The notes beneath the pieces were generated by a model. The model was given only the letters and a program-made list of their open reading frames with translations. It did no database searches and had not been told where the DNA came from. Shown here one piece after another: positions 1 to 7,323 of a stretch of 15,554 nt of DNA (position 1 is its first letter; each line of letters opens with the position of its first letter). The stretch is taken from contig DROK01000296.1 of the NCBI GenBank assembly GCA_011321895.1, positions 1-15,554 on the forward strand, given 5' to 3'. This DNA comes from Thermodesulfatator atlanticus (GTDB taxonomy: Bacteria > Desulfobacterota > Thermodesulfobacteria > Thermodesulfobacteriales > Thermodesulfatatoraceae). The translations under genes were made by a program, and so were the position numbers.

Positions 1-1614
1 CACGCGGAAGCGCCAGTCAGTCTGGGTATCGTCATCAAAATCGTTAGGAGAGAGGCCAAGTGGCGAACCCTTCATCTCTTCCAGTTTCCTAATCTCGGAG
101 GCGCTTACGTCGTCGATATTGCGGTAAAGGACAGCCACGTCCGCGGTGATGTACTGGTTAAAGCCGTGCCAGTAGTAGTTCACCCCTACGCGGAACTCCT
201 GCATGTAGTCTTCCACACCCCATTTGCCGTTATCAAGTTTGACGAGCCCCAAACCGCTGGCCAGAGAATTATAGAGGTTGTTGTCGTCTAAGCGGCAAAG
301 ATAGGCGTATTTGGCCGTGATCTCCCATTTGCGCGGCACCAGGAAGTAGCCCAGGTTTACCCGGAAACCGTAGCGGTCCCAGGTCTCCTCCCAGGTCCCG
401 TTCGGGTCTTGCTGGAACTCTTCCCAGGCAAACTCGAGGTCCGCCGAGAAACCCAGGTAGCGGAAAAGCAACGCCACGTCAAAGCCATAATTTTCGCTAT
501 CGTGGGTGACGGACCGCATGATGTTGGCGCTGCCGTCAAAAAGAGTGGGGTCATAGACCTTCTTCCAGCGGTCTTTGGTGTAGAAGGTGGAAAAGATAGT
601 GGCGAGCGCCGGTTTGGTGTTGTAGCCGTAATCACCCTGCATGAAGTAATTATTGAAGGTGCCAGGACCCATGGGGCCACGCGGGTCGGAGCCGGGCAGC
701 CAGTTGATGCCTACCCGGAAGCAGTAAAGCATGTCGTCACTTCTGGTGTTCCGGTCCCCCTGGGTGTCGCGGCCGTTATAGAGCCCCACCCAGTAGACGA
801 GAAACTGCTTCTTGTTGAAGAGGTCAAGGTAGCCGTTGGCCTGGATCCCCTGGGAACGGTAAAGGAGCATACCACCTACGGGAAAACCGTTGGCCAAAAG
901 GTGCCCACCGACCTTCAGGGTAGGAGTTCCGATACCGTTGAAATCTTTTTCAGAAGTAGAGGGTTTGCGCGGGCCACCGTCGTAGGGCCAGTAGACTTCG
1001 GAGTCGTCGGTGAAGATGGTACGGTCCGTACCGTTTTGCTTGAACCCACTCTGCCAGTACTCCATGCTCATGGCAGGGATCTTGATCCGGCCGATCATGA
1101 CCCGGAATTCTTTGTATTTCTGCCACTGTACGATGGCGTCGTGCACGTTGACTTTGCTCCTGGGCTCAAGCTGGACGTGCACGAAATATTTCCAGTACTT
1201 ATTGGGAGCGGTGCCGTCTACGAAAAAGCGCAGACGGCGCATGGTAAAGGAGCTATAATTCTCTTCAGAATTGGCGATGTCATCGTCGCGGTCAAGGTAA
1301 GTGTAACGGAGCTGGATGCCGGTGCGGAAACGGAACTTATATTCCCGGTTCTTTTCGGGGTCTTTGTACTCGATCCTGAAACCGTTTTTCCAGTAAGCCC
1401 GCCAGTTGACCGGGGCCTTCTGTTCCACGGCCTTTTCCGTTTGAGCCTGCTTCTTTTCAAGCTCTTCGATGCGTTTTAGAAGCATCTGGACCTGCTGCTT
1501 CAGGGCCTGGATCTCTTCGTCCTTGGATGAGGCCTTGGCAGGCCCACTCCAGAAAAGGACTAATAGGAAAGAACACAGCGTAAATAGACTTAGCAAACTC
1601 CATCTGCCCCTCAT
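1..1614 (-). CDS. Outer-membrane porin, phosphate-selective porin O/P-like (3' end outside window)
   Basis: An open frame of 538 codons runs without a stop to the left edge, so the C terminus is missing, probably by only a few residues because the last visible residues look like a terminal beta strand. The ATG at 1614 follows AAGGAGG with 6 nt spacing. Residues 1-28 are a signal peptide ending in AKA. Residues 32-62 form a heptad-like coiled coil (EEIQALKQQV, KRIEELEKKQ), as in trimeric OprP/OprO-type porins. The rest is rich in alternating aromatic/polar beta-strand sequence with Asp/Gly/Asn-rich turns (for example RFRTGIQLRYTYL, MLLYRSQGIQANGYLDLF). The product should be an outer-membrane diffusion channel. 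It starts 44 nt after the Oxa1-like gene and is last of the visible exporter operon. Ion selectivity cannot be read from the sequence; OprO/P membership is by general resemblance, not by alignment. Confidence 0.85.
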   Translation of the reverse strand, partial: MRGRWSLLSLFTLCSFLLVLFWSGPAKASSKDEEIQALKQQVQMLLKRIEELEKKQAQTEKAVEQKAPVNWRAYWKNGFRIEYKDPEKNREYKFRFRTGIQLRYTYLDRDDDIANSEENYSSFTMRRLRFFVDGTAPNKYWKYFVHVQLEPRSKVNVHDAIVQWQKYKEFRVMIGRIKIPAMSMEYWQSGFKQNGTDRTIFTDDSEVYWPYDGGPRKPSTSEKDFNGIGTPTLKVGGHLLANGFPVGGMLLYRSQGIQANGYLDLFNKKQFLVYWVGLYNGRDTQGDRNTRSDDMLYCFRVGINWLPGSDPRGPMGPGTFNNYFMQGDYGYNTKPALATIFSTFYTKDRWKKVYDPTLFDGSANIMRSVTHDSENYGFDVALLFRYLGFSADLEFAWEEFQQDPNGTWEETWDRYGFRVNLGYFLVPRKWEITAKYAYLCRLDDNNLYNSLASGLGLVKLDNGKWGVEDYMQEFRVGVNYYWHGFNQYITADVAVLYRNIDDVSASEIRKLEEMKGSPLGLSPNDFDDDTQTDWRFRV

Positions 1615-1658
1615 TCCATACCTCCTTACTAGGATTTAAATTATTCTCATAGCCCAAA

Positions 1659-2291
1659 TTAAACCTTCTGTACAGCCTTTTTTTGCCTTAATTGTGCTTC
1701 TTTGATCTTTTTCTCCAGAACGTCTGCCAAACTCTTCATCTCATGGACCGCCCGGCCGCTGTCCTGCACGATGGCCTCTATCTGGCGGAAGAGCGGCAGG
1801 CGCCCTTTGATCTTTTTGAACAACCAGTAGGCCGGAAGATAAAGCACCACGAAGGTGAAGACGTAATTGACGGAAGAACCAAGCCCGGGCACCGTAAATG
1901 GGAGGGGAAATTCCACCGTGCCAAAACGCATCTGCATCCAGGCCAGCACAAAGGGAATAGGGACCAAACAGGCCGCTGAATGAGCGATACTCAGGAAAAA
2001 CAGCTTTCCGTACACGTCGTTGGCCTCTTTGTTGAAGGTGTGGTAGGCGTCTGAGTCTCCCTTTTTGACCGCCTCCACCGCCAGGTTATTCCAGTGAATC
2101 AGATCGTGGGTGAGTTTTTTCACGTGGTGACGGTTGAGATAAATGGCAAGCCCTACCAGCAGCTCCCCGATCACCACACACAGGACGGCCAAAAGGAAAG
2201 TCCCGATAAAGTAGGCCAGCACCGGGTCCTTAACCAGCCGGTAAAAGGGAATAAAGGCGTGATCCAGATAGATGAGCCATTTTTCGTACAT
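1659..2291 (-). CDS. Small inner-membrane protein with Oxa1/EMC3 (DUF106)-like topology
   Basis: This 210-residue protein was not recognised as a named family. It has a transmembrane segment at about 23-52, a charged, probably cytoplasmic helical loop at 53-95 (RHHVKKLTHDL, AVKKGDSDAYHTFNKEAN), membrane segments at about 96-118 and 141-158, and a basic coiled C-terminal tail at 165-210. Three membrane helices with a long charged hairpin after the first is the arrangement of the Oxa1 superfamily (YidC, Get1, EMC3, archaeal DUF106), so a membrane-insertion or assembly role for the exporter or porin is possible; this is inference from topology. The start ATG follows GGAGG by 4 nt. The gene lies 48 nt after the TauE/SafE gene and 44 nt before the porin, so the three are very likely co-transcribed. 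It could instead be an accessory subunit of the exporter. Confidence 0.75.
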   Translation of the reverse strand: MYEKWLIYLDHAFIPFYRLVKDPVLAYFIGTFLLAVLCVVIGELLVGLAIYLNRHHVKKLTHDLIHWNNLAVEAVKKGDSDAYHTFNKEANDVYGKLFFLSIAHSAACLVPIPFVLAWMQMRFGTVEFPLPFTVPGLGSSVNYVFTFVVLYLPAYWLFKKIKGRLPLFRQIEAIVQDSGRAVHEMKSLADVLEKKIKEAQLRQKKAVQKV

Positions 2292-2309
2292 ATCCCCTCC
2301 GCTTTAAGC

Positions 2310-2329
2310 GGGGAGGGGCTCCCCTCCCC
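2310..2329 (-). promoter_or_regulatory. GC-rich intercistronic hairpin that may compete with the downstream Shine-Dalgarno
   Basis: Two 9-nt arms (GGGGAGGGG and CCCCTCCCC) are separated by 2 nt, 10 nt after the stop of the exporter gene. No T-run follows on the minus strand, so it is not an ordinary terminator for this operon. The CCCCTCC part of the second arm can also pair with the Shine-Dalgarno GGAGGGG (2294-2300) of the next gene. A second small inverted repeat (CCGCTT-A-AAGCGG, about 2299-2311) lies in between. Folding with the first arm would free the ribosome site and folding with the second would mask it. Roles in mRNA stability or in setting relative expression are inferences. Confidence 0.45.
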
Positions 2330-2339
2330 TGCTTTTTGT

Positions 2340-3629
2340 TTAATAAGGAGGCACGATACTGCGTCCCAGAAAGCCCTTTGAGGTGTAACGGAGACCAACG
2401 TAGATGGCCAAAATCACGAACAGGCGCTTGAGCCAGATGTCAGGGATGTATTTCTGCGTGCGCGGACCTACCATGGAGCCGATAAAGATCCCGATGAGCT
2501 CGGTACCGATAAGCGGCCACCAGACCTGCACCCCCTTGAGCACCATGTAAGTGGTGATCCCCACCACCATCTTTACGAAGACCACGAAGGCCGAGGTCCC
2601 GGCCACGATGAACATGGGGAGCTTGACGATGTCCGTCATAAAGGGGACGAGCAAGAAACCACCACCGATCCCCAGGAAGACGGCGATAGTCGCGATCACC
2701 AAACCGCCCAGGGCCGCCAAGACCGGGTTAAAACGGAACTCGACCCCGTAGAAAGTAAAGACGCACTCGGTAAGACCGAACTTGACCACTTTGACCCCTT
2801 CGGCCTCACCACCCTTCTTTGCCGCCTCTTCAAAACGTTTGGCCGCTTCTCGGGCCGCCTTACGCTTGGCCCGGGCCCGCTCCGTGGTGCCGTACCACAT
2901 AAAACCAGCCACCGCGAAGACCGCCAGCCCGAAGTAGCCGATATAGGCCTTAAGGCTGATTTTACCCGCCGTGAGCTCCGCAATACCTACCGCACCACCC
3001 ACGGCACCGATGGCCAAAGCAATGGCCAGAGGCCCAACGATACGCTTCATCCGCCAGTAGTTGACGGTGGAGACCAGGGCCGAAAGACCAACCAGGAACA
3101 TGTTGGAGACCCGGATGGTATCGGTCAGGAACTTATTAAGGGCCGGGTTGGTCTTTTTAAAGCTCTTGGCGTAATTGGCCAGCCCGAAAATGGTGATGTG
3201 ACCGACACCGGCCATAATGCCACCAAAGGCCCCGACGGTGGAGAAAATCCACCCTACCCAGATGGCCCACAAAAGACCAGCAATGGGGTTGGGCTTGGGC
3301 GCCCCGGGAATACCCAGATAGCCTCTCGGAGCGTTGGGATCGATGCACCCTTTGGTACAGGTCGGAGTACAAACCGGGGTCTTGGCGATGATCTTACCAA
3401 GCTTGCCCTTAAGACCGAGAGAATCGTTAAGCAGCACGTTACAGCCCGCCACCCCTGCCACCGCTTGGGCCGTGGCAGAGACCTGAGCCGCGGCCTTGTG
3501 CGCCTCCTCGGCCATCTTTTTGGCCTCTTCGGAGGCGTAAACCCCAGAATAAAGACTGTAGACCCAGAGTAATACCAGAAAGATAAAAGCCGGCATCAAA
3601 AACCTTGATACTTTTTGAAATTTCCTCAT
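2340..3629 (-). CDS. TauE/SafE-family anion (sulfite) exporter with Cys-containing extracytoplasmic insert
   Basis: This 429-residue protein is well above the roughly 250-300 of simple TauE/SafE proteins. Order: a hydrophobic segment or cleavable signal at 10-31 (possible cut after VYA); a soluble segment at 32-115 with Cys63, Cys87, Cys91 and Cys95 (the last three as CTPTCTKGC); a first membrane half at 116-247 with the Gly-rich helix STVGAFGGIMAGVG; a charged loop at 250-300 rich in Arg/Lys/Glu/Ala; and a second half at 302-425 with the family hallmark AVFLGIGGGFLLVPF. The duplicated Gly-rich helices are the internal repeat of the family (COG0730). Members export sulfite, sulfoacetate or other organosulfur anions across the inner membrane. 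The ATG follows GGAGG by 6 nt. It is first in the operon behind the -24/-12 promoter and the palindrome, next to the two-component genes. Substrate unproven; sulfite is the likeliest in a sulfur-metabolising host. Confidence 0.88.
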   Translation of the reverse strand: MRKFQKVSRFLMPAFIFLVLLWVYSLYSGVYASEEAKKMAEEAHKAAAQVSATAQAVAGVAGCNVLLNDSLGLKGKLGKIIAKTPVCTPTCTKGCIDPNAPRGYLGIPGAPKPNPIAGLLWAIWVGWIFSTVGAFGGIMAGVGHITIFGLANYAKSFKKTNPALNKFLTDTIRVSNMFLVGLSALVSTVNYWRMKRIVGPLAIALAIGAVGGAVGIAELTAGKISLKAYIGYFGLAVFAVAGFMWYGTTERARAKRKAAREAAKRFEEAAKKGGEAEGVKVVKFGLTECVFTFYGVEFRFNPVLAALGGLVIATIAVFLGIGGGFLLVPFMTDIVKLPMFIVAGTSAFVVFVKMVVGITTYMVLKGVQVWWPLIGTELIGIFIGSMVGPRTQKYIPDIWLKRLFVILAIYVGLRYTSKGFLGRSIVPPY

Positions 3630-3761
3630 CTACCCCCTCCTCATTTAGAGAAGTTTTTTAAAATTAATGCCGTTTGGAGACTTAAAACGCCGCGTTATTT
3701 GTCCGAAAATTTCACCCCCTTTCTCTAAATACCGATAAGATGAAAAGCTACCCAGGATAAA

Positions 3762-3777
3762 AGCAAAGGAGAGACCA
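3762..3777 (-). promoter_or_regulatory. Sigma-54 (-24/-12) promoter of the exporter operon
   Basis: On the minus strand the sequence is TGGTCTCTCCTTTGCT. It has TGG at -26 to -24, exactly 10 nt between the GG and GC elements, and TTTGCT at the -12 element; only the CAC part of the consensus TGGCAC is lost. The predicted start is near 3751, giving a leader of about 120 nt before the exporter ATG at 3629. The regulator encoded just upstream carries GAFTGA, which is specific to sigma-54 activators, so the site fits its context. Confidence 0.6.
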
Positions 3778-3866
3778 AAAATTTTCTAAAGAGGAAGGCC
3801 AAAACAAAAAGATTTCTTCCTGAAAAAACCGGAATCTTTAAAATAAAAACCAAAAGGTGCCATATT

Positions 3867-3885
3867 TTTGTTGCAGTGCAACAAA
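3867..3885. promoter_or_regulatory. 19-bp palindrome, candidate enhancer site of the NtrC-type regulator
   Basis: The sequence TTTGTTGCAGTGCAACAAA has perfect 9-nt arms about a single central base. It lies 5 bp past the stop codon of the response regulator gene. Its centre (3876) is about 125 bp upstream of the transcription start predicted from the -24/-12 site, the usual position of an enhancer for a bacterial enhancer-binding protein. The Fis-type helix-turn-helix of the regulator would be expected to bind such a dyad as a dimer. Only one full copy was seen in the gap. That the neighbouring regulator binds here is inference. Confidence 0.6.
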
Positions 3886-3890
3886 GAATA

Positions 3891-5300
3891 TCAAGCGCGG
3901 AAATCCTCGGAACGCACCCCTACCTGGCGCATGAGACGTTGGAAGGCTTGTCTTTCAAGGCCTGCCAGGCGGGCCGCCTGGGTTACGTTACCCCCGGTCT
4001 TGAAGAGCAGGTTTTCCACGTAACGGCGGGAAAAGAAGTTTAAAAGCTCTTTTTTGGCCTCAGCGTAAGGCCGTTCCAGATAGTCATCGAAAGGATTCGG
4101 CCAAGAATGGGTTTCTTCTTTTTCTATCAGGTCCTCAGGGGTGATAACGTCTCCTTTGGCCAGAAGAACCGCCCGGCGTACCACGTTTTGGAGCTCCCTT
4201 ACGTTACCTTTCCAGGGATTCTTCAACAAATACTCTAAGGCTTCCGAACTAAAACTGAGTCCCTCCCGTCCGTATTTTTCCGCGTATTTCTGGAGAAAAT
4301 GCATGGCCAGGGGCAGGATATCTTCTTTACGCTCCCGCAGCGGCGGAAGATAGATCGTGACCACGTTTAAACGATAGTAAAGGTCTTCGCGAAAAAGGCC
4401 TTCTTTTATCTTGGCCTCAAGGTCCTGGTTGGTGGAGGCGATGACGCGCACGTCTACCGGAATAGTCTTGGTGGAACCCAGAGGCCTGATTTCTTTCTCC
4501 TGCAGGACCCGCAAGAGTTTGGTCTGAATATTGGGGGGAATATCCCCTATTTCGTCAAGAAAGATGGTGGAACCGTCCGCCACCTGAAAAAGGCCTTCTT
4601 TATCCGTGGTGGCCCCGGTAAAGGCCCCTTTGACGTAACCAAAAAGCTCAGATTCCAGGATATGTTCGGGTACCGCCGGACAGTTAATGGTGACCAATTC
4701 TTTGTCTTTGCGGTCGCTCAACATGTGGATGGCCCGCGCAATGAGCTCTTTACCCGTACCGGATTCCCCGCGGATAAGCACCGTGACGTCGCTGCAGGCC
4801 ACCCGCTCTACCATATCAAGGACTTTTTGCAGGGCCTTGGATTCCCCGATAATACCCAAACGCTCCCAGGCACAGGTAACCACCTTCTTTTTAAGGCGCT
4901 CGTTTTCCTGCAAAAGGGCGGTACGTTCCAGTGCCCTTTCCACGATATGCAGGATGCGGTCGCTGTCAAAAGGTTTCTGGATAAAATCGTAGGCCCCGAG
5001 TTTTAAGGCTTCCACCGCCATTTCGATGGTCCCGTACCCGGTGATGAGGACCACAGAAACGGTGGGGTCAATCTCTCTTACACGGCGCAGGAGTTCCATC
5101 CCGTCCATGCCTGCCATTTTGATGTCAGAAACCACCACCAGCGGGGCGAATTTCTCAAATTTCGCCAGGGCCTCCTCTCCCGAAAGGGCGGCTTCCACCT
5201 CAGCCGCCGGAATTTGCCGGAAAAGCCGGGTCAACATGCGGGTCATGTGCGGTTCGTCATCTACCACCAAGATCTTGGGTTTTACTTTAAGCATGGTCAT
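3891..5300 (-). CDS. NtrC-family sigma-54-dependent response regulator
   Basis: This 469-residue protein has the full class architecture. The receiver domain (about 8-125) has acidic Asp14/Asp15, phospho-acceptor Asp59 (VVVSDIKM), Thr87 and Lys109. The AAA+ domain (about 149-385) has Walker A GESGTGKE (178-185), the sigma-54-contacting GAFTGA loop (225-230), Walker B TIFLDE (245-250) and the arginine region REDLYYRL. The C-terminal Fis-type helix-turn-helix is at about 436-462 (GGNVTQAARLAGLERQAFQR). It should activate sigma-54 RNA polymerase on phosphorylation by its partner kinase. The first ATG (5300) overlaps the end of the kinase gene by 14 nt; a second ATG at 5294 is possible; neither has a clear Shine-Dalgarno, so translational coupling is likely. 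The most likely target is the exporter operon directly downstream. Confidence 0.95.
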   Translation of the reverse strand: MTMLKVKPKILVVDDEPHMTRMLTRLFRQIPAAEVEAALSGEEALAKFEKFAPLVVVSDIKMAGMDGMELLRRVREIDPTVSVVLITGYGTIEMAVEALKLGAYDFIQKPFDSDRILHIVERALERTALLQENERLKKKVVTCAWERLGIIGESKALQKVLDMVERVACSDVTVLIRGESGTGKELIARAIHMLSDRKDKELVTINCPAVPEHILESELFGYVKGAFTGATTDKEGLFQVADGSTIFLDEIGDIPPNIQTKLLRVLQEKEIRPLGSTKTIPVDVRVIASTNQDLEAKIKEGLFREDLYYRLNVVTIYLPPLRERKEDILPLAMHFLQKYAEKYGREGLSFSSEALEYLLKNPWKGNVRELQNVVRRAVLLAKGDVITPEDLIEKEETHSWPNPFDDYLERPYAEAKKELLNFFSRRYVENLLFKTGGNVTQAARLAGLERQAFQRLMRQVGVRSEDFRA

Positions 5301-6834
5301 TGCAAGGCAACCGTACGATGAAGACCGTTTTCAGTCCCAGTTTTAAATGTCTCTCTAAAACCGGGGGAGAAAAGGCCTCTATGGTCCCCCGGTGGTCTTC
5401 AATTATGCCGTAAGAAACCGAGAGACCAAGGCCGGTTCCCTGGCGCGGGGGTTTGGTGGTAAAGAAAGGATCAAAAATACGATCTTTGATCTGAGGAGGA
5501 ATCCCGGTGCCCGTATCTCCTATTTCCAGAACCACGAAATTATCTTCCCGATAGGTCCAGAGGTGAATTTCTCCGCCTTTGCCGATGGCGTCGCGACTGT
5601 TATTTAATAAATTTAAAATAACCTGTCTTATACGGTCTTCATCACCCCATATCTCCGGGAGCTCGGTGGCCAAGTGCAACTTGAGCTGGATATTATCGAG
5701 TTCAAAGGTGTGTCGAATCATGTCTACCGTTTGGACTACGCAATCGTTAAGTGAAATCCATTTCTTCCCCTTGGTGTTCTCAGAGGAGCGGGCAAAACTT
5801 AAGAGATCAGAGACTATTTTCTTGCAGACCTCCGCCTGAGATTCGATAATACCAAGTTCTTCGGCGATTTCCGGTCGGTCTCGGAATTCTTTTTTGAGCA
5901 ACTGGGCGTAGCCCAAAATGATCCCCAGGGGGGTATTGATTTCATGGGCCACTCCGGCAGCCAGCTGACCAAGCGAGGCCATTTTTTCAGAATAGATCAG
6001 TTTTTCTGTCATTTTGCGGTAGTTAGTAATATCTTTGGCTATGCCTTCACAGCCGGTTTTACAACCCTCTTCCCCTACGATGGTGTTGGCCGTGATGATA
6101 ACAAACTTTTCCGAACCGTCACGGCTTATCAAACGGGCCTCGAAATCCTTAATATATCCGTGGGCACAGATGGTATCCATGTACTGTCTCCAGTCTTTCT
6201 CGTCGGCAAAGAACTCCTTCATCGGCCGGCCTATGAGTTCTTCCTTATTTTGGAACCCGAGCAGCTTCACCCCGCTGGGGTTGATGTCTGAAATGCACCC
6301 GCGAGGATCACAGAAAAAGATCACTTCGCCAGAATTTTCAAAAAGACGCCTGAATTTCTGTTCTGAGGCCAAAAGCTCCCGGGTACGCTGTTCTACCTTT
6401 TCCTCAAGGGTGTGGTATAGCTCCTTAAGCTTGGTGTTAGCCTTTTCCAGTTCCTCTTTGGCCTGCTTGAGTTTTTCGGCTTCTGCCCGCACCAGCCCGA
6501 TAATTTTGCGTACGTTCGGATAAACAAAGGTAAGGACCGCCACCGCCACAAAACAGATACTGTTTAACCCTCCGGAAACGGGGGCTAAATCACGCCACCA
6601 TTCGGGCACCCCGGCGTAGATAAAGATAAAACGCAACATGTGGCCGATGCTGCGGGAAAGAGAAAGGGCCACAAAGGCCGATGCCAGCCCGAAAAGATAC
6701 ATAAAAAGGACGCTTTGCGGAAACTTGCGTTTGAGGGCAAAAGCGTAGCGAAAGGCCGTGAAAGAGAGGAGGAGCATGAGGAAAGAGCCCAAAAAATCGA
6801 CCAAATAAACCGGATATAGGGGCAAAGACGTCAT
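5287..6834 (-). CDS. Membrane-bound PAS-domain sensor histidine kinase (NtrB-like)
   Basis: This 515-residue kinase has an N-terminal membrane region (about 8-107, three or four helices), a coiled coil (115-158), a PAS domain (about 158-275), a HisKA dimerisation domain with the H-box AAGVAHEINTPLG (phospho-His297), and a HATPase domain with N-box NLLNNSRDAI (about 407-417), G1 box DTGTGIP and G2 box GTGLGLS. The PAS domain carries Cys175, Cys180, Cys223, Cys258 and Cys262, more than usual, so a redox, metal or sulfur-species ligand is conceivable. The ATG at 6834 is 3 nt past the stop of the preceding membrane-protein gene and lacks a Shine-Dalgarno, which suggests coupled translation. Its 3' end overlaps the response regulator gene, so the two form a cognate pair. 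The signal is unknown. Confidence 0.95.
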   Translation of the reverse strand: MTSLPLYPVYLVDFLGSFLMLLLSFTAFRYAFALKRKFPQSVLFMYLFGLASAFVALSLSRSIGHMLRFIFIYAGVPEWWRDLAPVSGGLNSICFVAVAVLTFVYPNVRKIIGLVRAEAEKLKQAKEELEKANTKLKELYHTLEEKVEQRTRELLASEQKFRRLFENSGEVIFFCDPRGCISDINPSGVKLLGFQNKEELIGRPMKEFFADEKDWRQYMDTICAHGYIKDFEARLISRDGSEKFVIITANTIVGEEGCKTGCEGIAKDITNYRKMTEKLIYSEKMASLGQLAAGVAHEINTPLGIILGYAQLLKKEFRDRPEIAEELGIIESQAEVCKKIVSDLLSFARSSENTKGKKWISLNDCVVQTVDMIRHTFELDNIQLKLHLATELPEIWGDEDRIRQVILNLLNNSRDAIGKGGEIHLWTYREDNFVVLEIGDTGTGIPPQIKDRIFDPFFTTKPPRQGTGLGLSVSYGIIEDHRGTIEAFSPPVLERHLKLGLKTVFIVRLPCNDHA

Positions 6835-6837
6835 AGG

Positions 6838-7314
6838 TTAGGTTTTAAGCTGAGAATTTTGCTGTTCTTTATAAAAGACGCGCAAACTCTGCACCATAAA
6901 CCACATAGCGGGCACACAAAGCAGGTGGTCAAAGCGGCCCAGGTAATATACCCAGCGCTCAAAATCCAGGGGGCCATAGAGCCGGTGCGCAAAGGGATCC
7001 GGGGGCAGAAAAAGGGCGTGTTCCGGCAACCTCAAGTCGAGAAAATGGACCATCATGGTGTCCAGATTCCAGAGGAGAAAAAGGATAAGGGAAATACGAA
7101 AATAACGCCAGGCCTTACCGCTGCCCACGGGATAACGGCGAGAAAAAAACAGAAGAAAGATGATGGAGGCGGTAAAGAATAAGTGCGCCAGGATGTGGGT
7201 ATAAAAACCCTCCGGCGCCCCGTGGACCTGGACGGCCAGGGCCAGCCCCAACGTGCCGGCCCAGAAAAAAAGAACCAGAACGAGCAAGCGTAACAGATAA
7301 ACCAGGCCTTTCAT
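6838..7314 (-). CDS. His-rich four-helix membrane protein, putative co-sensor of the kinase
   Basis: This 158-residue protein was not recognised. It has about four hydrophobic helices: 5-27, 40-58, 73-94 and 124-144. Several polar residues lie in or at the ends of helices: His40 and His44 (THILAHLFF), Asp85 and His90 (LDTMMVHFLD), and His130 (RFDHLLCVPAMW). Such intramembrane His/Asp residues are typical of sites for heme, metal or quinone, but none is proven. The gene is 3 nt before the histidine kinase gene and is first of the sensor operon, so a role in signal input is a reasonable inference. The ATG at 7314 is preferred over an in-frame TTG at 7323; GGAGG sits directly against this ATG, which is too close for normal use, and the promoter lies close enough that the mRNA may be nearly leaderless. 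Confidence 0.7.
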   Translation of the reverse strand: MKGLVYLLRLLVLVLFFWAGTLGLALAVQVHGAPEGFYTHILAHLFFTASIIFLLFFSRRYPVGSGKAWRYFRISLILFLLWNLDTMMVHFLDLRLPEHALFLPPDPFAHRLYGPLDFERWVYYLGRFDHLLCVPAMWFMVQSLRVFYKEQQNSQLKT

Positions 7315-7323
7315 CCTCCACAA

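Noticed and set aside
409..1479. Long plus-strand open frame of 356 codons opposite the porin
   Set aside because: The opposite strand has a signal peptide, a strong Shine-Dalgarno and porin-like beta-strand sequence; the plus frame shows no recognisable domain and is a shadow of GC-biased codon use.
2310..2340. GC hairpin plus T-run on the plus strand as an intrinsic terminator
   Set aside because: It looks terminator-like only in the plus direction, where no plus-strand gene ends; the minus direction lacks the T-run.
3805..3840. AAAGATT/AATCTTT hairpin on the minus strand as terminator of the regulator gene
   Set aside because: Only 7 mostly A-T pairs with a long loop; too weak to call.
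3847..3862. TGGCAC on the minus strand as the -24 element of a sigma-54 promoter
   Set aside because: The -12 position has GGTTT with no GC at the needed 10-nt distance, so the second element is missing; the site at 3762-3777 has both.
3867..3885. Palindrome after the response regulator gene as a terminator
   Set aside because: Its centre leaves a loop of only 1-3 nt, the stem is AT-rich, and A rather than T residues follow on the minus strand.
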